Origin: Gammaproteobacteria bacterium | GTDB taxonomy: Bacteria; Pseudomonadota; Gammaproteobacteria; Steroidobacterales; GCA-2729495 | Assembly (NCBI GenBank): GCA_016874095.1 | Contig: VGVH01000001.1 | Coordinates: forward strand, 310,001-374,000 | DNA: 64,000 nucleotides | Reading direction: 5' to 3' | Notes under the pieces: generated by a model | What the model saw: only the letters and a program-made list of their open reading frames with translations | Told to the model about the DNA's origin: nothing | Database searches by the model: none | Position numbers and translations under genes: made by a program | Shown here: positions 26,042 through 39,021 of the stretch, in pieces | How positions within the stretch are numbered: the first letter of the stretch is position 1 | Layout: each line of letters begins with the position of its first letter

Positions 26042-26668
26042 GTGGCCACCGACGTCGAACAGCGCCTCGCTGACGCCCTGGCGCGGCTCGGCGCCCCTGC
26101 CGATGCGGAGCAGATCGCGCGGCTGCTGGCCTACCTGCAACTGCTGCAGAAGTGGAACCGCGCCTACAACCTCACGAGCATCACCGAAACCGACGACATG
26201 ATCGTGCGCCACCTGCTCGATTCCGCCGTCGCGCTGCCGTTCGTGCACGGCCCGCGGGTGCTGGACGCTGGCACGGGCGCGGGACTGCCCGGCATCGTCC
26301 TGGCGATCCTCCAGCCGAAGCTGCAGATCTGGCTGCTCGATTCGGTCGACAAGAAGGTGCGCTTCCTGAACCAGGCGAAGATCGAGCTCGGTCTGGCCAA
26401 CGTCACGCCGGTGCACGCGCGTCTCGAGACCTGGCGTGACGCGCCGGTCTTCGACACCATCGTCTCGCGCGCACTGTCGTCGCTCGCCGATTTCGTGGAC
26501 CTGTGCAGCCGATTCCTCGCGCCGGGCGGCCAATTGGTCGCGATGAAGGGCAAGCGCCCGGACGAGGAGATCGCGGCGCTGCCGCCCGGCTGGACGCCGG
26601 GCGCGGTGGTTCCGCTGGCAGTGCCCGGACTCGATGCCGAGCGTCACCTCGTCGTGCTTGAGCACTGA
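26042..26668 (+). CDS. rsmG: 16S rRNA (guanine527-N7)-methyltransferase RsmG (GidB)
   Basis: 208 residues (209 from the GTG at 26039). SAM-binding motif VLDAGTGAGLPGIVLAI, preceded by the family's QKWNRAYNLTSITETDDMIVRHLLDS; GPRVLDAG and VVSRALSSLADFVDL-type motifs follow. Spacing from the TATACT box favours the second GTG. It precedes parA by 4 bp and begins the conserved rsmG-parA-parB-atp series. Confidence 0.95.
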   Translation: MATDVEQRLADALARLGAPADAEQIARLLAYLQLLQKWNRAYNLTSITETDDMIVRHLLDSAVALPFVHGPRVLDAGTGAGLPGIVLAILQPKLQIWLLDSVDKKVRFLNQAKIELGLANVTPVHARLETWRDAPVFDTIVSRALSSLADFVDLCSRFLAPGGQLVAMKGKRPDEEIAALPPGWTPGAVVPLAVPGLDAERHLVVLEH

Positions 26669-26672
26669 GCAG

Positions 26673-27452
26673 ATGGGCCGCATCGTCGCAGTGACCAACC
26701 AGAAAGGCGGCGTCGGCAAGACGACGACGGCGGTGAACCTCGCGGCGGGACTCGCCGACCTGGAAAAGCGTGTGCTGCTCGTGGACCTTGACCCACAGGG
26801 CAATGCGACCACCGGCTGCGGCGTGAACAAGCGGGAACTCGCGGCCAGCATCTGCGACGTGCTGCTCGGCGATGCCGCAGCGACCGACAGCATCGTGAGC
26901 GTGCAGGATGGGCAGTTCGACCTGCTGCCGGCCAATTCCGATCTCACAGCCGCGGAGGTTCGTCTGCTGCAGGAAACCGGCCGCGAGCGCCGGCTGAAGC
27001 AGGCGCTCGGACCGGTGAGCGGGCTCTACGACTTCGTCATCATCGACTGTCCGCCCTCGTTCAACACGCTGACGCTGAACGCGCTGACCGCCGCGGATGG
27101 CGTGTTGATTCCCATCCAGTGCGAGTACTACGCGCTCGAGGGACTGACAGCGCTGCTCGAGACAGTGAAGCAGGTGCGCAACTCGGTGAATCCCGCGCTG
27201 CAGATCGAGGGACTGCTGCGCACGATGTACGACCCGCGCAATCGCCTCTCGGCCGAAGTGTCGAGCCAGCTCCTCCAGCATTTCCGCGACAAGGTCTACG
27301 CGTCGATCATTCCGCGCAACGTGCGGCTGGCTGAGGCGCCGAGCTTCGGGCTGTCGGCAATCCGCCACGATGCGGGGTCGCGCGGTGCGCAGGCTTACCA
27401 GGAGCTGGCGCAGGAAGTTGTGAAGCGTGATGCGCAGGCTTCGCCGGACTAG
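26673..27452 (+). CDS. parA: chromosome partitioning ATPase ParA (Soj)
   Basis: 259 residues. Deviant Walker A QKGGVGKTTTAVNLAA with the signature Lys, Walker A' LLVDLDPQGNAT, Walker B YDFVIIDCPPS. The short N-terminus without a helix-turn-helix is typical of chromosomal Soj-type ParA. The ATG at 26673 is chosen because the protein then begins at the beta strand MGRIVAVTNQKGG. Drives origin segregation with ParB. A perfect parS was not seen. Confidence 0.97.
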   Translation: MGRIVAVTNQKGGVGKTTTAVNLAAGLADLEKRVLLVDLDPQGNATTGCGVNKRELAASICDVLLGDAAATDSIVSVQDGQFDLLPANSDLTAAEVRLLQETGRERRLKQALGPVSGLYDFVIIDCPPSFNTLTLNALTAADGVLIPIQCEYYALEGLTALLETVKQVRNSVNPALQIEGLLRTMYDPRNRLSAEVSSQLLQHFRDKVYASIIPRNVRLAEAPSFGLSAIRHDAGSRGAQAYQELAQEVVKRDAQASPD

Positions 27453-27536
27453 CCCTTTTCGGACTCCAGGCGGCTCGCCATGCGCCCGCCGCGCTCGGTG
27501 CTCATCGTGACGCTCATCATGGCGGCGCGTCTGGAC

Positions 27537-27542
27537 TAGAAT
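27537..27542 (+). promoter_or_regulatory. -10 box TAGAAT, leaderless-type start for parB
   Basis: TAGAAT ends 7 nt before the parB ATG (27550). The parA-parB gap of 97 bp otherwise contains no gene. Confidence 0.5.
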
Positions 27543-27549
27543 CCCGCCC

Positions 27550-28443
27550 ATGAGCGTCAAACGAACCGGCCTCGGCCGCGGACTCGACGCCTTGCTGGGC
27601 GAGGCGGCACCGCCAGTGAAACCCGTGCAAACCGAGGCCCGGGAGGGGCTGCGGCAGATCCCGGTCGATCTGCTCCAGCGCGGCGCGTACCAGCCGCGGC
27701 AGGACATCCAGCAGGAGTCGCTCGAGGACCTGGCCCGGTCGATCAAGGCGCAGGGCCTGGTCCAGCCGATCGTGGTGCGGCCGCTGCCGACCCGAACCGC
27801 TGCGGGCGAGGTGCGCTACGAGATCGTGGCCGGCGAGCGGCGCTGGCGTGCGGCCCAGATCGCGGGGCTGCAGGCCATCCCGGCGGTCGTCCGGCAGATC
27901 TCCGATTCGGCGGTCATCGCCCAGGCGCTGATCGAGAACATCCAGCGCGAAAACCTCAATCCGCTGGAGGAAGCCCAGGCCGTGCAGCGGCTCATCAGCG
28001 AATTCCAGCTGACCCATCAGGACGCTGCCGACGCCATCGGTCGGTCCCGGGCGGCTGTCTCTAACTTATTGAGATTATTGGAATTAGGGGAGCCGGCCAG
28101 GACTTTGCTCCGTGGCGGGCAGCTGGAAATGGGCCATGCCCGGGCGCTGCTCGGCATTGCAGACCTGCGTATGCAGTCCGAGGTCGCGGCCCTAGTCGCG
28201 AAGAAGGCGCTCTCGGTCCGGGAGACCGAGGCCCTGGTCCGGCGCCTCGTCGAGGGCAGCGGCTCGAAGAAGAGCGGCGAGTCGCGGCGCGTCGATCCCG
28301 ACATCCAGCGCCTCGAGAACGAGCTGTCCGAGCGTCTCGGCGCCCGGGTCGCCATCCAGCACGGCGCCAAGGGTGCCGGCAAGGTCGTCGTCAGCTACAA
28401 CAGCCTCGACGAACTCGACGGCATCATCGGACATATTCAGTAG
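27550..28443 (+). CDS. parB: chromosome partitioning protein ParB (Spo0J), CTP-dependent clamp
   Basis: 297 residues. MSVKRTGLGRGLDALLG is the N-terminal ParA-interaction motif. The ParB/Srx domain has YQPRQDIQ, the CTP-binding GERRWRAAQIAG and ENIQRENLNPLEEA. The helix-turn-helix (HQDAADAIGRSRAAVSNLLRLLEL) reads parS, and a C-terminal dimerisation domain follows. A local AT-rich patch near 28060-28090 encodes the recognition helix. The stop codon TAG is the first three bases of a perfect 40-bp palindrome. Confidence 0.97.
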   Translation: MSVKRTGLGRGLDALLGEAAPPVKPVQTEAREGLRQIPVDLLQRGAYQPRQDIQQESLEDLARSIKAQGLVQPIVVRPLPTRTAAGEVRYEIVAGERRWRAAQIAGLQAIPAVVRQISDSAVIAQALIENIQRENLNPLEEAQAVQRLISEFQLTHQDAADAIGRSRAAVSNLLRLLELGEPARTLLRGGQLEMGHARALLGIADLRMQSEVAALVAKKALSVRETEALVRRLVEGSGSKKSGESRRVDPDIQRLENELSERLGARVAIQHGAKGAGKVVVSYNSLDELDGIIGHIQ

Positions 28444-28480
28444 GCAGCAGGTTCGTATCCGGATACGAACCTGCTGCCTA
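28441..28480. repeat. perfect 40-bp palindrome centred on GTATCCGGATAC
   Basis: 20 + 20 bp perfect complement with no loop; the centre is TATCC/GGATA. It begins with the parB stop TAG and ends right at the -35 of the putative atp promoter. There is no T run. The core GTATCCGGATAC recurs near 13759-13770. Confidence 0.95.
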
Positions 28481-28509
28481 TTGAATCACCCGCTCCGCAT
28501 CTCTAGAAT
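28481..28509 (+). promoter_or_regulatory. sigma-70 promoter of the atp operon
   Basis: TTGAAT (28481-28486), exact 17-bp spacer, TAGAAT (28504-28509); predicted start near 28516. The -35 abuts the parB palindrome. The 66-nt leader can form CTTCG...CGAAG and CACC...GGTG pairings followed by GGCGGCCTTTTTT, which could act as an attenuator. Confidence 0.6.
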
Positions 28510-28581
28510 TTCGCGGCTTTACTTCGGCCAACTACCACCCGAGAGAGGTGCGAAGGCGGCCTTTTTTGTGAGTACGGCGCC

Positions 28582-28950
28582 ATGGTCGGCCTGCAGAGCA
28601 AGGCGATCCGCACTGTTCTCCGGTGGCAGATTCTCCTGACCCTTGCGCTGGCGGCGATCGCCTGGCAGGTGGCTGGCCCCCACGGCGCGCTGTCCGCGGC
28701 GCTCGGGGGTCTCGTGAGTTTCATCGCCGGGGTTGCATTTGCGGTCATGGCGTCGATGGGGCGGGCCGATTCCGCAGGTAGCGTCCTCATGGGCGCGCTG
28801 CGGGCCGAGGGGATCAAGATCGTCGTGATCGTGCTCCTGCTCGGGATCGTGGCGACGGTCTACGACGACATTGTCATGGTCGCCTTCATCGGCACGTTCA
28901 TTGCCGCGACGCTGGTGTTCTCGGCGGCCGCATTCGTTCGTGAGGACTGA
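28582..28950 (+). CDS. atpI: ATP synthase subunit I
   Basis: 122 residues with four membrane segments: [61 protein letters not shown] and [19 protein letters not shown]. Matches AtpI, an assembly factor for the c-ring or Mg2+ handling protein. First gene of the atp operon, as in E. coli and Pseudomonas. Confidence 0.9.
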   Translation: MVGLQSKAIRTVLRWQILLTLALAAIAWQVAGPHGALSAALGGLVSFIAGVAFAVMASMGRADSAGSVLMGALRAEGIKIVVIVLLLGIVATVYDDIVMVAFIGTFIAATLVFSAAAFVRED

Positions 28951-28970
28951 CGGGACCTGGGAAATCGCTG

Positions 28971-30111
<1,141 letters not shown>

Positions 30112-30172
30112 CCTGAAACGCGACTGATCCGCAGGCCGGTGTCGTGGTGATGCCGGCTTGCAGGGGGCAGAC

Positions 30173-30643
30173 ATGAACATCAATTTCACCCTGTTCGCCC
30201 AGGCGATCGCCTTCGCTGCTTTCATCTGGTTCACGAAGCGATTCGTGTGGCCTTACCTCATGGCGGCCATCGAGGAACGCCAGCAGAAGATCGCCGAAGG
30301 CCTCGCCGCCGCCGACAAGGGCGCCAAGTCGCTCGAAGAAGCCCAGGTGAGGATCCAGGCGATGGTGGAGGAGGCTCGCGGCCAGGCCCGCGGCATCCTC
30401 GACCAGGCGCAGACTCGCGCCAACAGCATCGTCGATGAGGCGCGCGCAGTTGCCAACCAGGAGCGCGACCGGATCATCGCCTCGGCGAAGGCCGACGTCG
30501 ATCAGCAGATCAACAAGGCGCGCGACGAGCTGCGCGGCCAGGTGGCTGCAATCGCCGTCGCCGGCGCCGAGAAGATCCTCGCCCGCGAGATCGACCAGAA
30601 GGCACACCAGGAGCTGCTCGGCCGGCTGGCCGCGCAGATCTGA
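30173..30643 (+). CDS. atpF: ATP synthase F0 subunit b
   Basis: 156 residues: an N-terminal membrane helix ([27 protein letters not shown]) and a long Ala/Glu/Arg-rich helix forming the peripheral stalk dimer. The length equals that of E. coli AtpF. The ATG at 30173 is chosen over TTG 30158: AGGGGG is correctly placed for the ATG. Confidence 0.97.
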   Translation: MNINFTLFAQAIAFAAFIWFTKRFVWPYLMAAIEERQQKIAEGLAAADKGAKSLEEAQVRIQAMVEEARGQARGILDQAQTRANSIVDEARAVANQERDRIIASAKADVDQQINKARDELRGQVAAIAVAGAEKILAREIDQKAHQELLGRLAAQI

Positions 30644-30652
30644 GAACCCGAC

Positions 30653-31186
30653 ATGGCGGATCTCGGCACGATCGCTCGTCCCTACGCCCAGGCGGTATTC
30701 GAGCTCGCGAAAGCGGGGGGCGACCTGGCTGGCTGGTCCGCGTTCCTGAAGAACACGGCGCTGGCAGTGATGGAACCGGCGGTCGAACGCTTCCTGGCTA
30801 CGCCGGGCGCCGACACCGCGGCGGTGGCGGCGGTGATCGCCGAACTCGCAGGCCGCGACAACCGGCTCGGCGCGAACCTGCTGCGGGTGCTGGCCGAGAA
30901 TCGGCGCCTAGGTGTGCTTCCCGAAATCCTCGCGCGTTATGAAGCGCTGAAGGCCGAGCACGAGAACACCCTCGATGTCACGCTGACCTCGGCGCTGCCC
31001 GTCGGCGCAGGCGAGCAGGCGACCCTGGTGGAGTCGCTCAAGAAACGCCTCGGCCGGCAGGTGCGACTCACCGTGACCACCGATGCGCAGCTGATCGGCG
31101 GCGCGCGGCTCCAGGTGGGCGATCGGGTGATCGACGGTTCGGTTCGCACCGGTCTCGACAAATTGGCAACGGCGCTCGCGAATTAG
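30653..31186 (+). CDS. atpH: ATP synthase F1 subunit delta
   Basis: 177 residues beginning [20 protein letters not shown], the delta signature, with the C-terminal [28 protein letters not shown]. Links the b stalk to the top of F1. Nine bases after atpF. Confidence 0.97.
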   Translation: MADLGTIARPYAQAVFELAKAGGDLAGWSAFLKNTALAVMEPAVERFLATPGADTAAVAAVIAELAGRDNRLGANLLRVLAENRRLGVLPEILARYEALKAEHENTLDVTLTSALPVGAGEQATLVESLKKRLGRQVRLTVTTDAQLIGGARLQVGDRVIDGSVRTGLDKLATALAN

Positions 31187-31209
31187 CGCGACCGCCTGAA
31201 GGAAAAAAA

Positions 31210-32751
<1,542 letters not shown>

Positions 32752-32755
32752 AAGC

Positions 32756-32784
32756 ATGGGGACAGATTTCCTATCTGTCCCCAT
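32756..32784. repeat. ATGGGGACAGAT-class inverted repeat between atpA and atpG
   Basis: 12-bp perfect arms (ATGGGGACAGAT / ATCTGTCCCCAT, 32756-32767 with 32773-32784) and a 5-nt loop. It lies 5 bp after the atpA stop, inside an operon that must be read through, so it is not an efficient terminator. A related element is at 45582-45610. Confidence 0.9.
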
Positions 32785-32815
32785 ACAGACCCGAGGATAG
32801 AGAACAGGAACAGGA

Positions 32816-35078
<2,263 letters not shown>

Positions 35079-35082
35079 AGGA

Positions 35083-35183
35083 ATGGTGCCCGTGTCGAGG
35101 AAGGCGGCCAGAGCTTTGCCGAGGGAGTAAGACTTCCGCGACCGAGGGAAGGCCCTGGCCGCCTTCCTCGACACCGGCACCAT
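35083..35183. repeat. 32-bp inverted repeat between atpD and atpC, GAGTAAGACTTCC-loop class
   Basis: Arms 35083-35114 and 35152-35183 are complementary except for two positions; the loop is 37 nt. The loop contains GAGTAAGACTTCCGCGA, matching 16 of 17 bases with the loop of the hairpin at 9309-9403, although the arms differ. It occupies almost the whole atpD-atpC spacer and ends 6 bp before the atpC start, leaving no room for a normal ribosome binding site. Confidence 0.9.
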
Positions 35184-35189
35184 ACATTT

Positions 35190-35615
35190 ATGACAACGAT
35201 CCATGTCGAAATCGTCAGCGCCGAAGGGCACGTCTTCTCCGGGGACGCTAACCTTGTGATTTGCCCTGCGAAAATGGGCGATCTCGGCATCGCGCCGCGC
35301 CACGCTCCGCTCATTACGACTCTGCGCCCGGGCGAAGTACGGGTGCAGGCGGAGGGCAAGGAGGAACTCTCCCTCTACGTCACTGGCGGCATCCTCGAGG
35401 TACAACCGACGCAGGTCACGATCCTGGCCGACACGGCGCTGCGAGAACACGATCTCGACGAAGCCGCAGCCGACCAGGCCCGCAAGCAGGCAGAAGAGGC
35501 GCTGAAGGGCGCTTCGACCAAGGAAGACATCGCACACGCGCAGCTGCAGCTCGTCGAAGCGGCCGCACGCTACCGCGCCAGCCAGAGGCTGAAGGGCAAG
35601 CGGCGCGAGCGCTGA
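35190..35615 (+). CDS. atpC: ATP synthase F1 subunit epsilon
   Basis: 141 residues: MTTIHVEIVSAEGHVFSGDANLV, MGDLGIAPRHAPLIT, SLYVTGGILEVQPTQVTILADTALREHDLD, then the two-helix C-terminal domain. No Shine-Dalgarno: TACATT directly abuts the ATG, and the preceding bases belong to a hairpin. Codons for GDANL contain the 15-bp word GGGGACGCTAACCTT, identical to one arm of the palindromic repeat class. Confidence 0.97.
   Translation: MTTIHVEIVSAEGHVFSGDANLVICPAKMGDLGIAPRHAPLITTLRPGEVRVQAEGKEELSLYVTGGILEVQPTQVTILADTALREHDLDEAAADQARKQAEEALKGASTKEDIAHAQLQLVEAAARYRASQRLKGKRRER
35241..35255 (+). repeat. half-site of the GGACGCTAACCTT repeat inside atpC
   Basis: GGGGACGCTAACCTT, 15 of 15 identical to the arm at 41083-41097 and others. 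There is no complementary arm nearby. It encodes part of SGDANLV, which fits the normal epsilon sequence, so a coincidence is possible. Confidence 0.6.
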
Positions 35616-35631
35616 TCGCGTCCGCCGGGCC

Positions 35632-35637
35632 TATAAT
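35632..35637 (+). promoter_or_regulatory. consensus -10 TATAAT, leaderless-type start for glmU
   Basis: Perfect TATAAT ends 8 nt before the glmU ATG (35646), so the transcript would have a 0-2 nt leader. No Shine-Dalgarno. Confidence 0.55.
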
Positions 35638-35645
35638 TCCGGGCC

Positions 35646-37007
35646 ATGACCACCACCGTCATCATCCTCGCCGCCGGCCAGGGCAAGCGCATGCGCTCGG
35701 ACCTGCCGAAGGTCCTGCATTCGCTTGCCGGTCGCCCGCTGCTCGCCCACGTTGTCGATTCTGCTGATCGCCTGAAACCCCGCGAAATTCGCGTCGTGCA
35801 TGGGCATGGCGGCGAACGGGTGCAGAAGGCGTTCGCCGGTCGCGCCCTTGCCTGGTTCGCGCAGAATGACCAGAAGGGCACAGGCCACGCGGTGCGACTG
35901 GCTTTGCCCGATGTGCCGGCCGGCGATATTGCGCTGATTCTCTGCGGCGATGTGCCGCTCGTGCAGGTAGAAACCCTGCGCAAACTCGTCGCGAAGGCGA
36001 AGGCCGGCAAGGTGGCCGTGCTCACTGCGGAACTCGCCGACCCCTCCGGCTACGGCCGCATTGTCCGCGGAGCAAAGGGTGCCATCACCGCGATCGTCGA
36101 GCACAAGGACGCGAGCACCGCGCAACGCGCAATCCGCGAGATCAACACAGGACTCCTGGCTTGCCAGGCCGGCAGGCTCGCGAAGATGGTCGCCAGGCTC
36201 AAGGCGAACAACGCGCAGGGCGAGTACTACCTCACCGACGTGATCGGCCTTGCCGTGAGGGACGGCTTGTCCGTCGTCGGCGTCAGCGCCGAGTCAGAGG
36301 ACGAGGTGCTCGGCATAAACGACAAGGCGCAGCTTGCCGATGCAGAGAGAATTTTTCGCCGGCGCCAGACGCGCGAGTTGATGGAGCAGGGCGTGACCTT
36401 CGTCGACCCGGAGCGCGTCGACATCCACGGCACGCTGACCTGCGGCCGCGACGTAGTGATCTATCCGAACGTGCTGTTCGAGGGCGACGTGCGGCTCGGC
36501 GATGGCGTGCTGATCGAGCCGTTCAGCCGCATTCGCAACGCCAACCTGGGTGCCGGCACGGTCATCCACACCCACTGCGTGATCGAGGCGGGCGAGATCG
36601 GCGCCGACTGCGAGATCGGTCCCTACGCGCGCATGCGGCCGGGCGTCACCCTCAAGGGCGACGTCAAGCTCGGCAATTTCGTCGAGATCAAGAAGAGCGT
36701 CATCGGGCTGCACAGCAAGGTGAACCACCTCACCTATATCGGCGACGCCGAGATCGGCGAGCAGGTGAATGTCGGCGCCGGCACCATCACCTGCAACTAT
36801 GACGGCGCGAACAAGCACAAGACCGTCATCGGCGACGGGGCCTTCATCGGCTCGGGCGTCGAGCTGGTAGCCCCGGTCGAGATTGGCGCCGGGGCCACCA
36901 TCGGCGCAGGCTCCACCATCACCAAGGACACCCCCCCGGGCGAGCTCACGCTCTCCCGCAGCAAGCAGGCGACCATCCCTGGCTGGAAGCGCCCGGTCAA
37001 GAAATAG
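35646..37007 (+). CDS. glmU: bifunctional N-acetylglucosamine-1-phosphate uridyltransferase / glucosamine-1-phosphate acetyltransferase
   Basis: 453 residues. N-terminal uridyltransferase with LAAGQGKRMRSDLPKVLH and the YYLTDVIGLAVRDG segment. C-terminal left-handed beta-helix acetyltransferase of hexapeptide repeats, with HTHCVIEAGEIGADCEIGPYARMRPG and NFVEIKKSVIG, ending ELTLSRSKQATIPGWKRPVKK. Makes UDP-GlcNAc for peptidoglycan and LPS. Followed by a repeat element and glmS, the enzyme that feeds the pathway. Confidence 0.98.
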   Translation: MTTTVIILAAGQGKRMRSDLPKVLHSLAGRPLLAHVVDSADRLKPREIRVVHGHGGERVQKAFAGRALAWFAQNDQKGTGHAVRLALPDVPAGDIALILCGDVPLVQVETLRKLVAKAKAGKVAVLTAELADPSGYGRIVRGAKGAITAIVEHKDASTAQRAIREINTGLLACQAGRLAKMVARLKANNAQGEYYLTDVIGLAVRDGLSVVGVSAESEDEVLGINDKAQLADAERIFRRRQTRELMEQGVTFVDPERVDIHGTLTCGRDVVIYPNVLFEGDVRLGDGVLIEPFSRIRNANLGAGTVIHTHCVIEAGEIGADCEIGPYARMRPGVTLKGDVKLGNFVEIKKSVIGLHSKVNHLTYIGDAEIGEQVNVGAGTITCNYDGANKHKTVIGDGAFIGSGVELVAPVEIGAGATIGAGSTITKDTPPGELTLSRSKQATIPGWKRPVKK

Positions 37008-37014
37008 GCTTTTG

Positions 37015-37074
37015 GGGACGCTAACCTACGCGCGGGGAAACGCGGGCGTTTCCCCGCGCGTAGGTTAGCGTCCC
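37015..37074. repeat. GGACGCTAACCTT-class palindrome, copy 3 (variable inner stem)
   Basis: 29-bp perfect arms 37015-37043 and 37046-37074. The outer part is GGGACGCTAACCT, then a unique inner arm ACGCGCGGGGAAACG. It follows the glmU stop by 7 bp; a T-rich patch (CCCTTTTATTT) comes about 20 bp later. Confidence 0.93.
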
Positions 37075-37175
37075 TTAAAGGCCCTAAAATCCCCCTTTTA
37101 TTTCTGCGACCTTGTTTCAGGCCGGCTTAAGCCGAAATCCGGATAATCCGCCGTATTCGCAGTCCCGCAACAAGA

Positions 37176-37181
37176 CATAAT
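37176..37181 (+). promoter_or_regulatory. -10-like CATAAT for glmS
   Basis: CATAAT ends 7 nt before the glmS ATG, the same spacing as other leaderless-type starts in the window. No Shine-Dalgarno. No glmS ribozyme-like fold was recognised in the 114-bp upstream gap. Confidence 0.4.
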
Positions 37182-37188
37182 CACAACC

Positions 37189-39021
37189 ATGTGCGGAATC
37201 GTCGGAGCTGTTGCCGAGCGCAATGTCGTCCCTATCCTGATGGAAGGGCTGCGCCGACTCGAATACCGCGGCTATGACTCAGCCGGCCTGGCGGTTCTCA
37301 AGAACGGGGTCATGCGCCGCCAACGCCGTCTCGGCAAGGTGGCCGAGCTGCAGGCGGCGCTGGACGACGAGTCCTTCGAGGCCCCGGTCGGCATCGCCCA
37401 CACGCGCTGGGCCACGCACGGGGCACCTGCAGAAAGAAACGCCCATCCGCACATCTCCCATGACGGTCTCGCGATCGTCCACAACGGCATCATCGAGAAC
37501 CACGAGCAGCTCCGTGACGAGCTGAAGGCCCTGGGCTATGTCTTCACTTCCGACACCGATACGGAGTGCATCGCTCACCGCATCCACCATCAGCTGAAGA
37601 CCAAGCCCAGCCTGTTCAAGGCCGTGCGGGCCACGGTCGCCGAACTCGAAGGCGCCTACGCGCTCGCGGTGATGAGCCAGTCGAACCCGGACCTGATCGT
37701 GCTCGCCCGCTGCGGTTGCCCGGTGGTGATCGGTGTCGGGGAGAACGAAAACTTCGTGGCGTCCGATGTCTCCGCGCTGTTGCCGGTGACGCGCCGCTTC
37801 ATGTTCCTCGAAGAGGGCGACGTGGCCGAGATTCATCGCCGCAGCATCCGCGTCCTGGACCGGACCGGAGCCGTCACGCACCGGCCGATCAAGGAGAGTG
37901 AACTGTCGGCGGACGCGGCCGAGAAAGGCCCGTACGCGCACTACATGCTCAAGGAAATCCACGAGCAGCCCCGCGCAGTCGCGCAGACGCTCGAAGAGCG
38001 CGTCGCGAACGGCAAGCTGCTGGACGCAGCTTTCGGCCCGGATGCCGCCCAACTTTTCCGGCGGGTGAAGGCAGTGCACATCGTGGCCTGCGGAACCAGT
38101 TACCACGCCGGCTCTGTGGCCCGCTATCTCATCGAGCAGGTGTGCCGCATCCCGTGCTACGTGGAGATCGCCAGCGAATTCCGCTATCGCAATCCCGTCG
38201 TGACGCCGGACACGTTGTTCGTCACCATCTCGCAGTCGGGTGAGACGGCAGATACGCTGGCCGCGCTGCGCCTCGCGAAGCAGGAGGGCTTTCTTGGCAC
38301 GCTCGCCATCTGCAACGTACCGGAGAGCTCGCTCGTCCGCGAATCGAACCTGGTGATGCTCACCCGTGCCGGCCCCGAGATCGGCGTTGCCTCGACCAAG
38401 GCCTTTACCACGCAGATTTCCGCGCTGACCATGCTGGTGATCGCGCTCGCCAAGAACCGCCAGCACGACCCCGAGCGCGAGCGTGGCCTGGTCACGAGGC
38501 TCATCGAGATTCCGAGCCTCATAGAAAAGACGCTGACGCTCGACGGTGCGATGAAAAAACTCGCCGAGCGCTTCGCCGATAAGCACCACGCGCTGTTCCT
38601 CGGCCGCGGCATCCTCCACCCGATCGCCATGGAGGGGGCTCTGAAGCTGAAGGAAATCTCCTACATCCACGCCGAGGCCTATCCGGCCGGCGAGCTCAAG
38701 CATGGACCGCTGGCGCTGGTCGACGACGACATGCCGGTCATCACCGTGGCGCCGAACAACAACCTGCTCGAAAAACTCAAGTCGAACCTCATGGAAGTGC
38801 GCGCCCGCGGCGGCGAACTCTTCGTCTTCGCGGACCCGGATGCCGGGTTCGTGGCGAGCGACGGCGTCACCGTCATCCAGATGCCGAAGCATGTCACCTA
38901 CATTCAGGCGCCGGCCGTCTACACCGTGCCGCTGCAACTCCTCGCCTACCACGTCGCCATCCTGCGCGGCACCGACGTGGATCAGCCGCGCAACCTTGCG
39001 AAGTCAGTCACGGTCGAGTGA
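37189..39021 (+). CDS. glmS: glutamine-fructose-6-phosphate aminotransferase (isomerising)
   Basis: 610 residues. N-terminal class II glutaminase with catalytic Cys after Met ([15 protein letters not shown]) and [25 protein letters not shown]. Two SIS isomerase domains follow ([36 protein letters not shown]), and the C-terminus ends [11 protein letters not shown]. Makes glucosamine-6-phosphate. The stop overlaps the GTG of the next gene (GTGA). Confidence 0.98.
   Translation: MCGIVGAVAERNVVPILMEGLRRLEYRGYDSAGLAVLKNGVMRRQRRLGKVAELQAALDDESFEAPVGIAHTRWATHGAPAERNAHPHISHDGLAIVHNGIIENHEQLRDELKALGYVFTSDTDTECIAHRIHHQLKTKPSLFKAVRATVAELEGAYALAVMSQSNPDLIVLARCGCPVVIGVGENENFVASDVSALLPVTRRFMFLEEGDVAEIHRRSIRVLDRTGAVTHRPIKESELSADAAEKGPYAHYMLKEIHEQPRAVAQTLEERVANGKLLDAAFGPDAAQLFRRVKAVHIVACGTSYHAGSVARYLIEQVCRIPCYVEIASEFRYRNPVVTPDTLFVTISQSGETADTLAALRLAKQEGFLGTLAICNVPESSLVRESNLVMLTRAGPEIGVASTKAFTTQISALTMLVIALAKNRQHDPERERGLVTRLIEIPSLIEKTLTLDGAMKKLAERFADKHHALFLGRGILHPIAMEGALKLKEISYIHAEAYPAGELKHGPLALVDDDMPVITVAPNNNLLEKLKSNLMEVRARGGELFVFADPDAGFVASDGVTVIQMPKHVTYIQAPAVYTVPLQLLAYHVAILRGTDVDQPRNLAKSVTVE

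Noticed and set aside
37075..37188. glmS riboswitch/ribozyme upstream of glmS
   Set aside because: No matching conserved core seen, the gap is short and a leaderless-type -10 lies 7 nt from the ATG. The ribozyme is typical of Gram-positive bacteria.
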